A stretch of 57,265 nt of DNA from Lingula anatina (Eukaryota > Brachiopoda > Lingulata > Lingulida > Lingulidae): assembly GCF_001039355.2 (NCBI RefSeq), contig NW_019775728.1, positions 178,632-235,896 of the forward strand, written 5' to 3'. The position numbers and the translations under genes were made by a program. Of the stretch, positions 1-11,500 are shown piece after piece. The notes under the pieces are model-generated. The model did no database searches. It was not told the origin of the DNA and saw only the letters and a list, made by a program, of their open reading frames with translations. Positions within the stretch are counted from its first letter, which is position 1; each line of letters starts with the position of its first letter.

Positions 1-475
1 TGCTGCAGTGAAATAAACTTTACGTCCGACTTCCGAAATTACGAAACACTTTGTTTTTACATTGAGTCATCATAAGAAAATTGCTTTATTTACAAACCCC
101 GGAACAAGCCAGGGAAGCGGCTTTGTCGGCGACCCGCGAGTCTGATGGCAGGCTTGACTTTGAGTACCAAGTAGAGCGACGGTAATATATTATCCCTTCG
201 CCGCACGATTCGGGTACAAAGGACACTACCAGTGAGCTCAGCCCGTTGGGACCAAGTTGCAGCAGCGTTAAATACACTTATTCATTACGAGAGTCGGCAC
301 CTAACTCAGTGATTGTCGTTAACTGTAACAAAGTTCAAATTAATTTGTTCTCTCTCTCTCTCTCTCTCTCTCTCCGCCTAAATACAAATATGGGTACATT
401 GATACAATACTACAGGTATACATTGGTATACCTGTAGTTATAATAAAATTGAACACAGGCTTAATTCTGTTACAG

Positions 476-610
476 CTGGTATCCCAGTCTGGGTGTACAT
501 CCCCAGCACAGTGGCGCCACACCCGGCGATATTCGTGTATTTTCAAGGTGGTGGCTTCACAGAGTCGGAAACCGGGTTACCCATGACTCGTGCTGCAATA
601 TGGTCGCCAC
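476..610 (+). CDS. Candidate exon of an alpha/beta-hydrolase-like protein
   Basis: An open stretch lies between an acceptor (ctgttacag, ending 475) and a GTACGT donor at 611. It reads GIPVWVYIPSTVAP, then PAIFVYFQGGGFTESE. The pattern V-Y-x-P, a hydrophobic strand and GGGF matches the oxyanion-hole strand of HSL/arylacetamide-deacetylase-type esterases, where HGGG is usual; here His is replaced by Gln. GC content is higher than the flanks. No YRLAPE-like exon or catalytic GxSxG exon was found nearby, so this could be an orphan exon, a pseudogene piece or chance. The exon starts after one missing base of a codon's first position and ends in phase 1. Confidence 0.33.
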
Positions 611-1290
611 GTACGTACACGCGGACTCTATACCGTTTCCGTCTTCCACATTCATTATACAAGATTTTTTGTCACCACGAATGAAAAGCATTGCGCTTGC
701 AATCGGATTTCACTAAGATCACATTTCCATAGACACCAAAGGTGACACGCCTCCTCTTGTTTCTGTCGTACTCGTATAATCACCAGCTATTCTGTTATCT
801 ATTGAACGCCAGGAGGCGCGTCAGTCAGCAAAGCTGAAAATCCCTGCAGAGTTGGGTTGATCCAAATGGATTGATGATGTCTGTGGGAATAAGGCCTAAT
901 AAGATTCATGTCCCATTTTGCTTATATGGAGTCATAACGTATTTTCAGTGTCACACATTCCTAGCTAGGAAAAAATTACACTGAAATAAAAAATCTTCTT
1001 CTTTTAACTGTCCTACCTCTTCATCTTAACACGGAGAGTCGAAGTGTGTGATGGTGAGCGTAGACTAGGCCTAACTGTCTTATATCACTATTTAATTAAT
1101 GTTGATTTTCTTCTATATTGATTGGTACTATAGTAAAAAAAAAAACATGGATTTTAAAAGTAATGGGACAAATAAAAATCATGAAAACGTTTGCACATAT
1201 TGTGTACATAACTGACGTGATCAAGGGAATGAATCACCTTTTTTATGAAAAAAGGAAAAAAATAGCCTCTTTATTTTCCCTCAAAATTAG

Positions 1291-1447
1291 GTTTAAACAA
1301 AACCGTCAGAGTTCACCGAGAAGCGTGGACGGAGCGGACTCCGAGCACCCGTCATACTGTGGAAACCGCCAGGCGGCGCCCGGTACAACAGACCAAGACG
1401 AGACCGACAGGGATTTCAGGTCGTATGGCTCTTTATCTTTCCAGTAA
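1291..1447 (+). CDS. Candidate terminal coding exon, unknown protein
   Basis: A GC3-rich open stretch stands out from AT-rich surroundings. An acceptor with a pyrimidine tract ends at 1290 (alternative acceptor at 1309), and the frame runs to TAA at 1445-1447. The translation is polar and acidic, ending FRSYGSLSFQ, which looks like a cytoplasmic tail. I do not recognise the family. It could be the last exon of a gene starting left of the window or of the hydrolase-like exon at 476-610, but nothing connects them. Confidence 0.27.
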
Positions 1448-1782
1448 ATGAACATGTGTTGGTCATGCTGATTTCCTCTGCCCACCATGGAAGATGTGAA
1501 CAAAATCATTATTTGTTGTCTCTGCGTAAGTCATTTTCTACAGATTTTTCTTTGGGGTATAAAATGCTCAATTTGACCTTAATAGATCTAAAATTATATA
1601 ATTTCCCTGGACTTTTCAACAATTTTCCCTTTCTCACGTCAGTATATCCTGTCTTAAACCTGAGAGAGAAGTGTAACATATAAATCCATTTTAGTTGTTC
1701 TAAGGTTCAATAAATTTAATAAATTTTAGGTGGATAATGTGTTGACTGTCTTTCACTTACTTGATATGTCCATCTTCCCAAG

Positions 1783-1838
1783 AAATCCAGAAATATTTGA
1801 ACTTTCTTGGACTGACAATTCCAGGAGTTTTTGCTGAG
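1783..1838 (+). CDS. Candidate short internal exon
   Basis: A 56-base open stretch lies between a pyrimidine-rich acceptor (cttcccaag) and a strong GAG|GTAAGG donor. It encodes IQKYLNFLGLTIPGVFAE. Its entry phase fits the exit phase of the hydrolase-like exon at 476-610, but the exon candidate at 1291-1447 lies between them. No family is recognised. Intron-like stretches with GTAAGT donors also occur at 2190, so an unresolved gene in 0.4-2.2 kb is possible. Confidence 0.22.
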
Positions 1839-1839
1839 G

Positions 1840-3888
1840 TAAGGCAGCTGCCCTGGAGCCTTTTCCTAATGCAGGAATTTTGCCCCCCCCCCCCCCCGGC
1901 CCCCAAGGACGACATCGGGTTTTTGGTGACAGTCTTCCATAACACAGCTGAGCTGTAATTTACTGCTATTAACGGGAAGATAAACTAGATCTGCGACTTT
2001 TACTTGCCCTAAGCAAAACATTATTATTCAAATACAGACGTGTTTACGTGGTAAGTGCTTAAGTAATACTAGATTTCGTCATTGGCCGAGATACGTTATG
2101 TTTTATACGAAGAGTGGAGAATACGTTTGTTTCACCGAGTTTGGACAGTAACCTTTCCAGAGTCATCATTGTCATTGTGGACTTCTAACGTAAGTATTCG
2201 TACAAGGCACAATTGCGCATATTTTTCATATTGCTGTTTACCTTAAATGATATTTCACAATTCTCACGGTGTACTACTGCAGTTGATTTGTGATCTTTGA
2301 GTTCCAAGCTATAGACTGTCACTGTCGGTTTTTAACATTGTATTGCCCTTTCCGCTTTTAAGCCTTTTCCGTGCACAATAGTCCAACTTTAAAACTGTCT
2401 GGTGGGATATATTATTTCTGGCGATTAGTGATACCATCAAAATCTTTTCACCGTTGAAGATAAAGGATCTAAATTTGTTGTGAGTGTGTAACAAACGCAA
2501 ATGTTTTGTTCCTTGGCAAAACTTCCAACGGGTGGGTTATTTATGTGTTACTGTAGGAAATCGTCATCTTACTGGAGAACAGGTGTTACAAGAAAAAATG
2601 CAAAAAATAGGTTCTTCTTTAAGAAAACGCTAACGCCGTGGCATGCAGGGATATCTTACGAAATCATTTGATCCCATATACACATCCGCACAATCAGTTG
2701 CATACCAGTTGCAAATCAGCCGGCGACCTATTACATGTAGCAACCGGTTGGATACCACAGATTGGTCTTTAGGTCGCCTGCAGGTTTTCGATGCTGCACC
2801 CGAAGCCGGCGCGATTATATATTTACCAAGTGTTCTTTTGGAAACCTCTTTGCGAGTTGTAGCAACTGCTCGCCGACCATTTTGCAACCGGTGGTACAGG
2901 TAGTTGGAAGCCGCAAAGAGGTTTTTTGTTCAGTGTGACCGTAACTGCACAGGCCCTGCGACTTCAAATGGGACCAAGTATTGAATCAAAATGCCATTGA
3001 GGGATATGTTAAGATTAACAAGGATTAAAACATATTCAAATTTATACTTATTATTGCTGGTTGCAGTATGAATTTGATATTTAGCTATAGTATGGTTTGT
3101 TTTCTTACAATCGCACAATAAGGAAAATGAGTAATAGAATGAACCCGGCTTCCAAGTATTACAGCAGCCAACACGTCTCCTGCTCTTTGTAAAGGTGCAA
3201 TTTTACTAGGACGTATTTCTCGCATTCTGAGAGGGAATTGATGTGAGAACAGCTACCGTCGTAAGTTTGGAAAACATATGATCTGTACAACCTTGTGGTT
3301 ACCAGTGGGAAATCCACCGTTACTGTCCTGCAACCGGTTTTCAATTATCAAGCGGTTTCTGAATTGTTGTGTATCGATCGCTCGGCAAACGGTGTGCTAC
3401 TAGTAACCTATAGCTTGAAGGTGGCCTTTCGAGGTTGCAGATACCATACTGCAACCTTGTTGCAACTGGTGTGCGACAGGTCGCCGATTAATGTATGCCA
3501 AAGCTTCTTATCTCATATCTATCAAGCGATCGCCAGATTTTGTGGTTGCTAAAAGGTTGCAAAAGGTTGCAAGCGTAATGCGACGAAGGCTTGAAATAAG
3601 CCATTATTAAAGACTCTCTCATCGCCATGCATTGACTGCTGAAACATTATTATTTAGAAATAAACCTTTGGGCATACGGTTATTTCAAGTTTAAGCTTGT
3701 CTGGCAGGATCTCATATCTCATTATTTCTTCTTCTGATACAATATAACTACACGATCGGACTTCTCTCTGGGTATTTTTATATGATCAAGAATCAGTTTT
3801 GTAATTAAGATAAATCTCTTTATAACGTTCTGCAAACTAGAACAAGGTAAGTTTTGGAAAAATTATCTTGGACATCACTTTGTAGCTA
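1840..3888. repeat. Non-coding stretch with self-complementary GCAACCGGTTGC-type repeats
   Basis: Two GC-richer patches (about 2640-2930 and 3320-3590) are full of variants of TTGCAAC, GCAACCGGTTG and GGTCGCC in both orientations, while the DNA between is AT-rich. This looks like two copies of a dispersed, partly palindromic non-coding element. The open frames across 2630-2903 on both strands come from this symmetry, not from a gene. Confidence 0.45.
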
Positions 3889-3890
3889 TA

Positions 3891-3978
3891 CAGGGTGTAT
3901 CAAAAAAGTGAACACTTACAATAAAATTTTAAAATTTTGGGTATTTTTCTAAGTGTTCACTTTTTTTTATACACCCTG
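3891..3978. mobile_element. 88-bp hairpin MITE with TA target site
   Basis: The ends CAGGGTGTATCAAAAAAGTG and its near-complement (cacttttttttatacaccctg) enclose an AT-rich centre. The element is flanked by TA on both sides (3889-3890, 3979-3980), the signature of Tc1/mariner-mobilised elements. It has no coding capacity. Confidence 0.75.
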
Positions 3979-3980
3979 TA

Positions 3981-6714
3981 GTCAAAGCGGGGTAATTCAT
4001 TTTAGCGACAGGTTCATCTTTTAACTGCAAGAGGATACAGCGCGTTGGACCATATTAAAACTACGGTTATCCCCAGAAGGAATATTTTTATAATAAGAAA
4101 TTGCACTGTACAATCATGAACTTTGCTCATTTAAAAAAACCTTAAGTTCGTTCTGTGTAGGATTCGGTCTTGTTTTTTGTGACACTTCTCCATAAATCAC
4201 CTGATAATCAACAGTAAATCCATTGCTATTCACGCAATGATTATATGTTGCTCTGCAACTAGTACTTGCTCGAAGCAAAATAATATCATTGGAGCATTTA
4301 CATAATTATATGCGGGTTGTACATACGTATAACTAGCTTCCAATTGGGATTCGTCGTATTTTATATGAAAAATGGAGAATATTTTTGTTTTGTTAAGTAT
4401 TCCAGTTACCCTTATCACTAAAAATTTAAAAAATGTTTTAAAGAGCTAGCCGTACCAGCCATAAATTGCAGAGTTCAAATAGATGGTTGGCTTTTGTTAT
4501 ATTAGCAAGCAGTTTTTATTAATTTAAAAAAGTCCGAAATTTGTAAGACTTGAAGGCATTAAAAAACCACAAATTGATAAGCTTCCCCACGTCTTGTTCA
4601 TTTATCCCCAAATTCAATTCTACGGAGGATAATGGATAACGGATAATGGATAACGGACATGGTTTGTTGCTTTCGGATAATCGGCCTAAGTTTGACTGTT
4701 TGTTGGTTGACTAAATAACTAAGGTCTTCACAAATTTTAATGAAATCTCCCGGATAAATAGCAACGCAGGAGGGAAAGACTTGAACACAATCCCTGTCTT
4801 CGAATAGATTTGAAATGAATTTTTTTTTTATATTTTGTTTTATTATTGCATTTTGTCTTGGTGGAAGTCAGCGCTCTATGGTTACTCCAGTTTTGATAAT
4901 GGTATTTAACACGCAGGGTTATCATTAAAAAAAATCACCAAATAGCAGAGACATGAATGCGTTCATACATTAATCGTTTTTCTAAATACATTTGCGTAAT
5001 AGTATTTAGTATTCGTAATGCCACTGCAATCATTAGATACAATGTCTGGCATCGCTAGGGACTCTCATCGGTATTTTCCTGCACATTTAAGAACAGAGAG
5101 GGGGGCTAATACCACGACATCACTCTGAAGAATAAAAACCAAAGGTAATACATTCTATTACTAGTTTTTCTAACCAAATGTTTCGTAAGAGATGAAATTT
5201 TCAGAATTGTATAGTACCATTGGCAAAACTAGATCTATGGTGTAAGTAACCAATTGGCTGGAAACTTGCTCTGGCACACGTAAGCCTCGTGGGTCAACCC
5301 CTGTGGGCGATATAAACCCTCTGGATATCACTGAATGAAGTAGATGATGGTTTAACAAGACGTATACATTGTATTTCGTTTACATGATTGAGACAGTCCA
5401 ATACTTTTAGATACAGGTTCAGAAATTCAAACAGAGAAGAGACGCTTGCATGTTTTTTTTTATCAGAAATATTGGTGAAGCATAATTTGAAATTGGCTTT
5501 ATAAGTACTGGATAATATATTGAAAAAATTGTTGAACATTTATAAGCGCCTGTTTATAGCTCTCGCGAAAGGGGGCACATATATTGACAATAGTGCTCGC
5601 TTTTTATGCTTTAATTATTTTGTTAAAAGAATACTTGTTAGATATTTATACCGCGATAAGTATAGCCGTAGGGCCTATGTGGATTGGAGTATGAAAGGTT
5701 TTGATTTTTACATAAACTTATTGGCAACTTGTTAGCGGAGAAAATTTGCGAATTTGCGGCATATTAAATAGCCCGTTTTTTTAAGGTCCGTTCCCAATGT
5801 TCTGTTTTGATCGATTCAACTCCACGGAAACTCATGCTACCTCTTCAACCTTATCTCCCATGTTTATGTAGCATAAGGTCACATTCATTGAAACTCAGGT
5901 GCGCAGAAAAAAAACACGTGATGTAAGCTATTCACTGACATTAGTATGGTATTGAATATTCCTTCGTTCTACTCCCTTAATTACCTGAATACTTTCTTAT
6001 AAGCAGTATGTGTCTTGGTAACTGCATAGCTCAATTCAACCAGTCGAGGGACGACGCGTGGGGAGACCATTACAGGATTAAGCGGTCTTCCTTTCATGTA
6101 GGTCTGCCATATTTAGGTCGTGGCCTAGCTAGCACTCGGCTCTTGCCATTCTGATATATATATATTATTCAAAGTCCATAAGGGGCTGGAGTTCGTCTCT
6201 CCATGCAGATTTATGAATAAATTAACAAAGTGAGAAACTGGTGAAACAAGTTTGATGGGTCCATGCTTATCCTTGTTATTCATTTTTCTAGATGTTTGGG
6301 AGACTGAGGTAATACGATATTCTAAAGAGTGTCGTCGCGTCAGCGGTTTTGCGTTTTAATTTTCATTCCATAATTTAAATCGTGTTAAAATTTACATGCA
6401 TGTCTTAAACATGATGTTAACTATATATTCTACGTTCTATGATAAATGCATACTTTTCTTCGCTATATTACCTAAGCCAACAAAGGAGGTTATGTTTTTT
6501 CATCGTCGTTGCTTTGTCTATTTGACAGTGTGTCTGCTTATTGTTGGACAATATACTATATTTTGAGCAGTTCTGTCCAAATGTTGGGGATATTTTCGAG
6601 ATTGACAGTTATTTTGGAGACAAAGAAGTTATTACAACTTTGACTAAATTTGGTCCCTGCTATCCCTTTTTGGTAAAATTGCTATTTCTTTGCCAGGTGT
6701 CTGCGCTAAGTGCT
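3981..6714. other. AT-rich non-coding stretch
   Basis: No splice-consistent coding exon, RNA gene or clear element was found. The frame at 5520-5735 has no recognisable family and AT-driven codons. A small fragment near 6480-6545 (aaaggaggttatgtttt) resembles the start of the dispersed element described at 12551-12844. Confidence 0.4.
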
Positions 6715-7150
6715 CATTCCCATTGAAACTATCGGTCTTCGTAGATCGATCCAACTCTACCGGGCTTCGCTGAATGCAATCAGTTTAACAGATTAAAACT
6801 CTATGTCTTGTGTCCAACGTAATCATATAATCACCAGCATTTATGTGTTCTACACAAGGCCAGTAGATGGCATGTTTTAACGTTAATATTTAATATTAAA
6901 ATATGAAAAACTGACTCCATTCAGTGAAAGTCCCGGTGTAACGAAACTGAGAGTCCGTGTAACAAAAAGTCCGCCCTCCATTTAGTTACAATGGTTAGGG
7001 TTAGCCTGACCTTAGTGGGTCAACATTTAGGGCGTGGCTTACGGTACCTGTACAAATCAATGGAAAAGGACTCTGTGTTATGGAGGGCTCTCTGCCACGT
7101 TAAACCCGCAGAGTCTTCCTGTACGTAGATCGATAGTGTCAATGGGAACG
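6715..7150. mobile_element. 436-bp MITE with CATTCCCATTG inverted ends
   Basis: The left end (cattcccattgaaactatcg, then a gtagatcgat core) and the complement of the right end (cgttcccattgacactatcg, then gatctacgta) form imperfect inverted repeats of about 34 bp. The inner part is non-coding. It shares the CATTCCC and GATCGAT motifs with the elements at 10595-10799 and 27799-28001, so probably the same superfamily. Confidence 0.6.
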
Positions 7151-7674
7151 AATCCTTAGAGTGTTAAGATTGACAAGTATATATCAGAAGGCAAAGAAGG
7201 ACCGCGCCGGGGGCGGGTTTGGAAGGGTAAGAGAGGAAAAGTAATTTTATGGTTTCACGATAGTTGTGTCAGTTTGAAAACTGCGCGTATATACAGTGTA
7301 GATAAGACAGAAAAGTTTTTGGTGGGACAGTCAATACCAATGGCGTATCCAGGGTTTTGTTAAGAGGTTGGCGGGGGCGGTGTAAGGATTAAAAATTCCA
7401 AAACATATGGTACAGGATATAAATAAAGGCAATATATATATATCGGTAGAAAACAAGTATGGACAATCTTTTTGTTATAAGTTGTCTCAAATGCTCCATT
7501 TTTTGCGGGGGGGGGGGGGGGGGTTTAATAAAGGCAGAGCCACCAAAGCTTCAAAGGGGGTGATGCCTGTGTGGAAATCCGCCATTGATTATTGACATGT
7601 TGCATGTAATAGTAACAATTTTCTCTATGCAAATACTTATTTTCGTTTCTATATTACCATTAACAGCTACTGGT

Positions 7675-8466
7675 ATGTCCAGGCAGGGGATATGGAAACT
7701 CTTGGCGTTTTTCGTAGTCGTTTTGCTGGTGGGACTTTCCGTCCTCTGGATGCGTGAAGGTGTGTCTTTTAAACAGGTTTCTAATTGTAGTGAACCGTTA
7801 ATTAGTACTGATAGTCTTCCAAATTTGCATACTGAGGTATGCATATTTGTTTAAGTTTTAATTATTCAAATGTATATAGACATGACAGTTTGCATGCGGT
7901 GAACTATTAATAGTATTGAGAGCTAATTTCCATATATGTCATTTTCATATTCGTTAATGCAAATTGTACCCACAATTAAATTTTAAGGTCTTAAGGCATG
8001 GCATGTCGCAGGTCAATCATAGAAGTTAATTTAAAATGTAAATGAAGTTCATGTATAAAAGCAGTGACAGGGAGAGAGTTAAAGATACGACAGAGAGAGA
8101 GAGGGTAGAAGAGACCTGAGTCTTCAGTCGGTTGAATAAATCATGTAGCAGAAAACTATACCTGCCTGTCTCAGTTGACTTATTGGTGAAAAAGTAACTC
8201 TAAGAACAAGTGTATAACCACTGGCCGGTTATTACATAATTTAAACATTTTGGCAGTCCTATAGTTTTTGCTCAAGTAAACATTAAGATTGATGGATATA
8301 AAACCTTAGAGTAATTCTCTATTATCAAATGTTTAAGATTATCTGTCTAACATTTATAATTTAGAGAAAGAAATGGGCATCCTTAGATCTATATTGAGAA
8401 ATGGCGCCGCCAATAACAATTGGTTCAATGGGAAATTGGTAAGCATCTTTTCAGGTAGCCCTCCCC

Positions 8467-8501
<35 letters not shown>

Positions 8502-11500
8502 AGAAAAACCTGTTCAAACAGTCAGTAACAAGGTATTTAAAATTGTTAAGTTATGCTACCATGATAAATGGTTGACATTGTGTTTTCATGCGAAAAATAC
8601 CTATTTCACTTCTGTGCTCTTCGCTTCCGATATTTAAACTTTTATCATTTTTCGCACGTTAAATAATGGAAAGCTCTCGAGTGTGAAATAAGCACTTCAT
8701 GAAATACGTTGTATTATTATTTTTTATATATCTGTTATGTTTTGAAAAGTTCAATGTTATACCAGTATTAAATACCTATGCTTGCATAATGCATTTTATC
8801 TCTCACCTTGTAAGTATTTAAGATTAATTCTGCTGTAATAAAATTTAAAGGTGGAAAACTTACATCTGATGCATTTGTACTTACAATTAAAATTATAATT
8901 TCGATTCACGCGGGATGGAGGACCTAACTTTCGTCTTTTTTCAAGGCGAGAGAGAAACTCCACCTTAAAAAAGCATCAACCATAAAACCTACTCCACTGA
9001 AAACGTTCTACAATCTAGCAGACGACATTGACTATTCAAGAGAAGCCGCTCCGAGACTGTCGGCGGATGGGGCAATATCTGATAAGATTGAGCTGGACTA
9101 TTTCAGGTACACATAATGAAACATTTTCATGAAACAAAATAAAGCTTAAAGACAGGCAACGTGCGTTGGACTTACGTTAAGGAATAGGTTTGGAAAAAAT
9201 ATAAAACTCAAAAACAGTGAAATGGATCTTTGTTTTTTTACGGGTTTGGATAGGTTATACAGGTACCTTGATGAATATGAATATTGCTAAAGTTTCCAGG
9301 AAATTGATATTTTACTATACTGTATAAAGGTTTATCGCACGTTGTTTGTATTTAACTGCTTACATACGTGCATTCAATTACAATCTGATCATGGTTATGA
9401 TAATATTGTAAAATTTAATGAAATATAATAAAACATTTAAAACCAAACTTTACACGAGTCTCAGCGCTGTGTAATGTACAGTTAATAAATTATTAACATT
9501 ATTTAAGAAAAAAAATCCGCTGCTTATTTGAAATTTGTCATTCTGCTCTTTGGTCTATCTGAACTAAAATGATCCCATTTGCCCCCTCAATAAAAACAAT
9601 AATTTGGTTCCTTTTTCAATTTCCAGATATCTTCAAAACTTACAGTTCGACTGCCGACATCGGATTAGAGCAGGAACCGGGGAAACAGGAGACGGCGGCT
9701 GGGAGATGTGCCTTGACCCGCCATACAATATGAAACCGGGGAAATGTTTAGTCTACTCCTTTGGGTAAGAAGATATGTGACTTCATTCATTGTATCGTAT
9801 GTATCTACATGGGCAGATGAAAATGTACAACAAGGATGTAATTATAAATAAATATATACTATATTAAATAGTGATATAATATGACTACTTGTGAGAAAAA
9901 TGCAAAACATATTTGGCAGAGCCCAAGTGGCTCTTACTACTCAACTGTCAGTACACTTGCTGATAATGGGTGTAGCACAGTCCCTTTTTTGGAAGGCTAA
10001 ACATAAATATTTATCAAGAGCAATCATATTGTTCATTGTTCTTACCAGTCATTAGTGTTATAAATTAACCCATTCTGGTAAGAGTCTCAAAGTTTCTATG
10101 TTTTTATACACTGAATAATGATCATAGCGGTGATCTGTATAAGAGGACACGGCACTAGGAAATGGATTCCATCTTCTATTGCCCTAGAATAACACTTTTT
10201 GCAAATTCTGTCTGCTTGTGGAATTCTTTCATGTCTACCTGAGTAGGACTTATATTACTGCTACAACCATATCAGTAATTTATGTCCGCCAGCTGTGAAG
10301 TCTTGTCAATGTAGAATACCAATGTTTAGTAGGCTATAGATATGATAAAAAATAATATCGCAATTTCGTCTCACATGTGTGTTGGTTAGCTTGCAAGGAA
10401 ACAACGTAGGAATAATATAATATTGGTGTTAATCCCTTGGGCTCTATCCCGAGCCTTTTTTTTCACTCGAACAACACAGACACCTCCCCCCCCCCCATAT
10501 CAGTGCTTGTTACTCGACCCTCGTCAGTATTTTATGTTCGGAAGGTAAGGCACCCGTTGAATATAGCGTTTGATGTGAACAATGACTTAGAGTGCATTCC
10601 CATAGATTTAGATCGATTCATCTAGATCGACCTAACTCCCTGGGGGTTCACGCTAAATTGATGTCAGCCGAGCGCGCACGGTAGTTAATTACCCCCTTAC
10701 AGCTTTTAGTAGGCGGGACAGACGCTTAAGCCGGCTAAGTTGACTGTAATCTAGTGAGACTCCCCACAGGGATAGATCGATCTAAAAACTGTGGGAATGT
10801 GGTCTTAAAGTAAGTGGAATACGGTACAAAAATGATATTAACGCAGATGTAAATATTTTTTATTTCGTATCCAGCATCAGTACTAACTGGTCTTTTGACG
10901 ACTATATGGACAAGACCAGAAATTGTACAGTGCACTGTTTTGATCCAAGGTAAGTACTTCCCCCGCGAAATAAGCAAAATACTGGCACCTATCGTTTATA
11001 AGCAGCGACGAATTTATCGGAGTGCGTAAAATAGGCATATTCTATTCCTTCGCTTCTGAGGAATGTAAGCCCCCCTCCCCCCCGCCCCAATAAAAAATGA
11101 TAACAAAAAACAAGTGAGACTTGCCGCACATGCGAGCAGTGAATGTTTGCTTTTTGACTCATGGCTTGTTCATTCGTATTTTCGGACGGTACTTAACCAT
11201 CCCTTCATATCATTGTCTCATTGGCACATGAATGCCCCCATTTAAATTTTTCTCAGTATAGGATAGATGATTAATTGTTTAACAAGCCTCATTGAACATG
11301 ACGCGAGGAAAATTATCACAATTTTCTCTCTTAACTTGTTTCCAGTATAGGAAAAAAGGACTTTAAGCGTTCCCCAAACATATATTTCCACAATCTGGGT
11401 ATATCTGGACGCAACGAAACCAATGGTAAGAAGTGGCAACTTTACACACTGGGATCAATTAAGCGACTTCTAGGACACGAAAACGTAAGTCATGCATTGG

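Noticed and set aside
86-277. Minus-strand frame ending ACSGVCK with AATAAA at its stop
   Set aside because: Codon use looks somewhat gene-like, but no acceptor, upstream exon or family could be found; too weak to call.
1118-1290. N-terminal part of the 1118-1447 frame as coding
   Set aside because: AT- and Lys/Ile-rich, ends in a clear acceptor at 1290, so probably intron.
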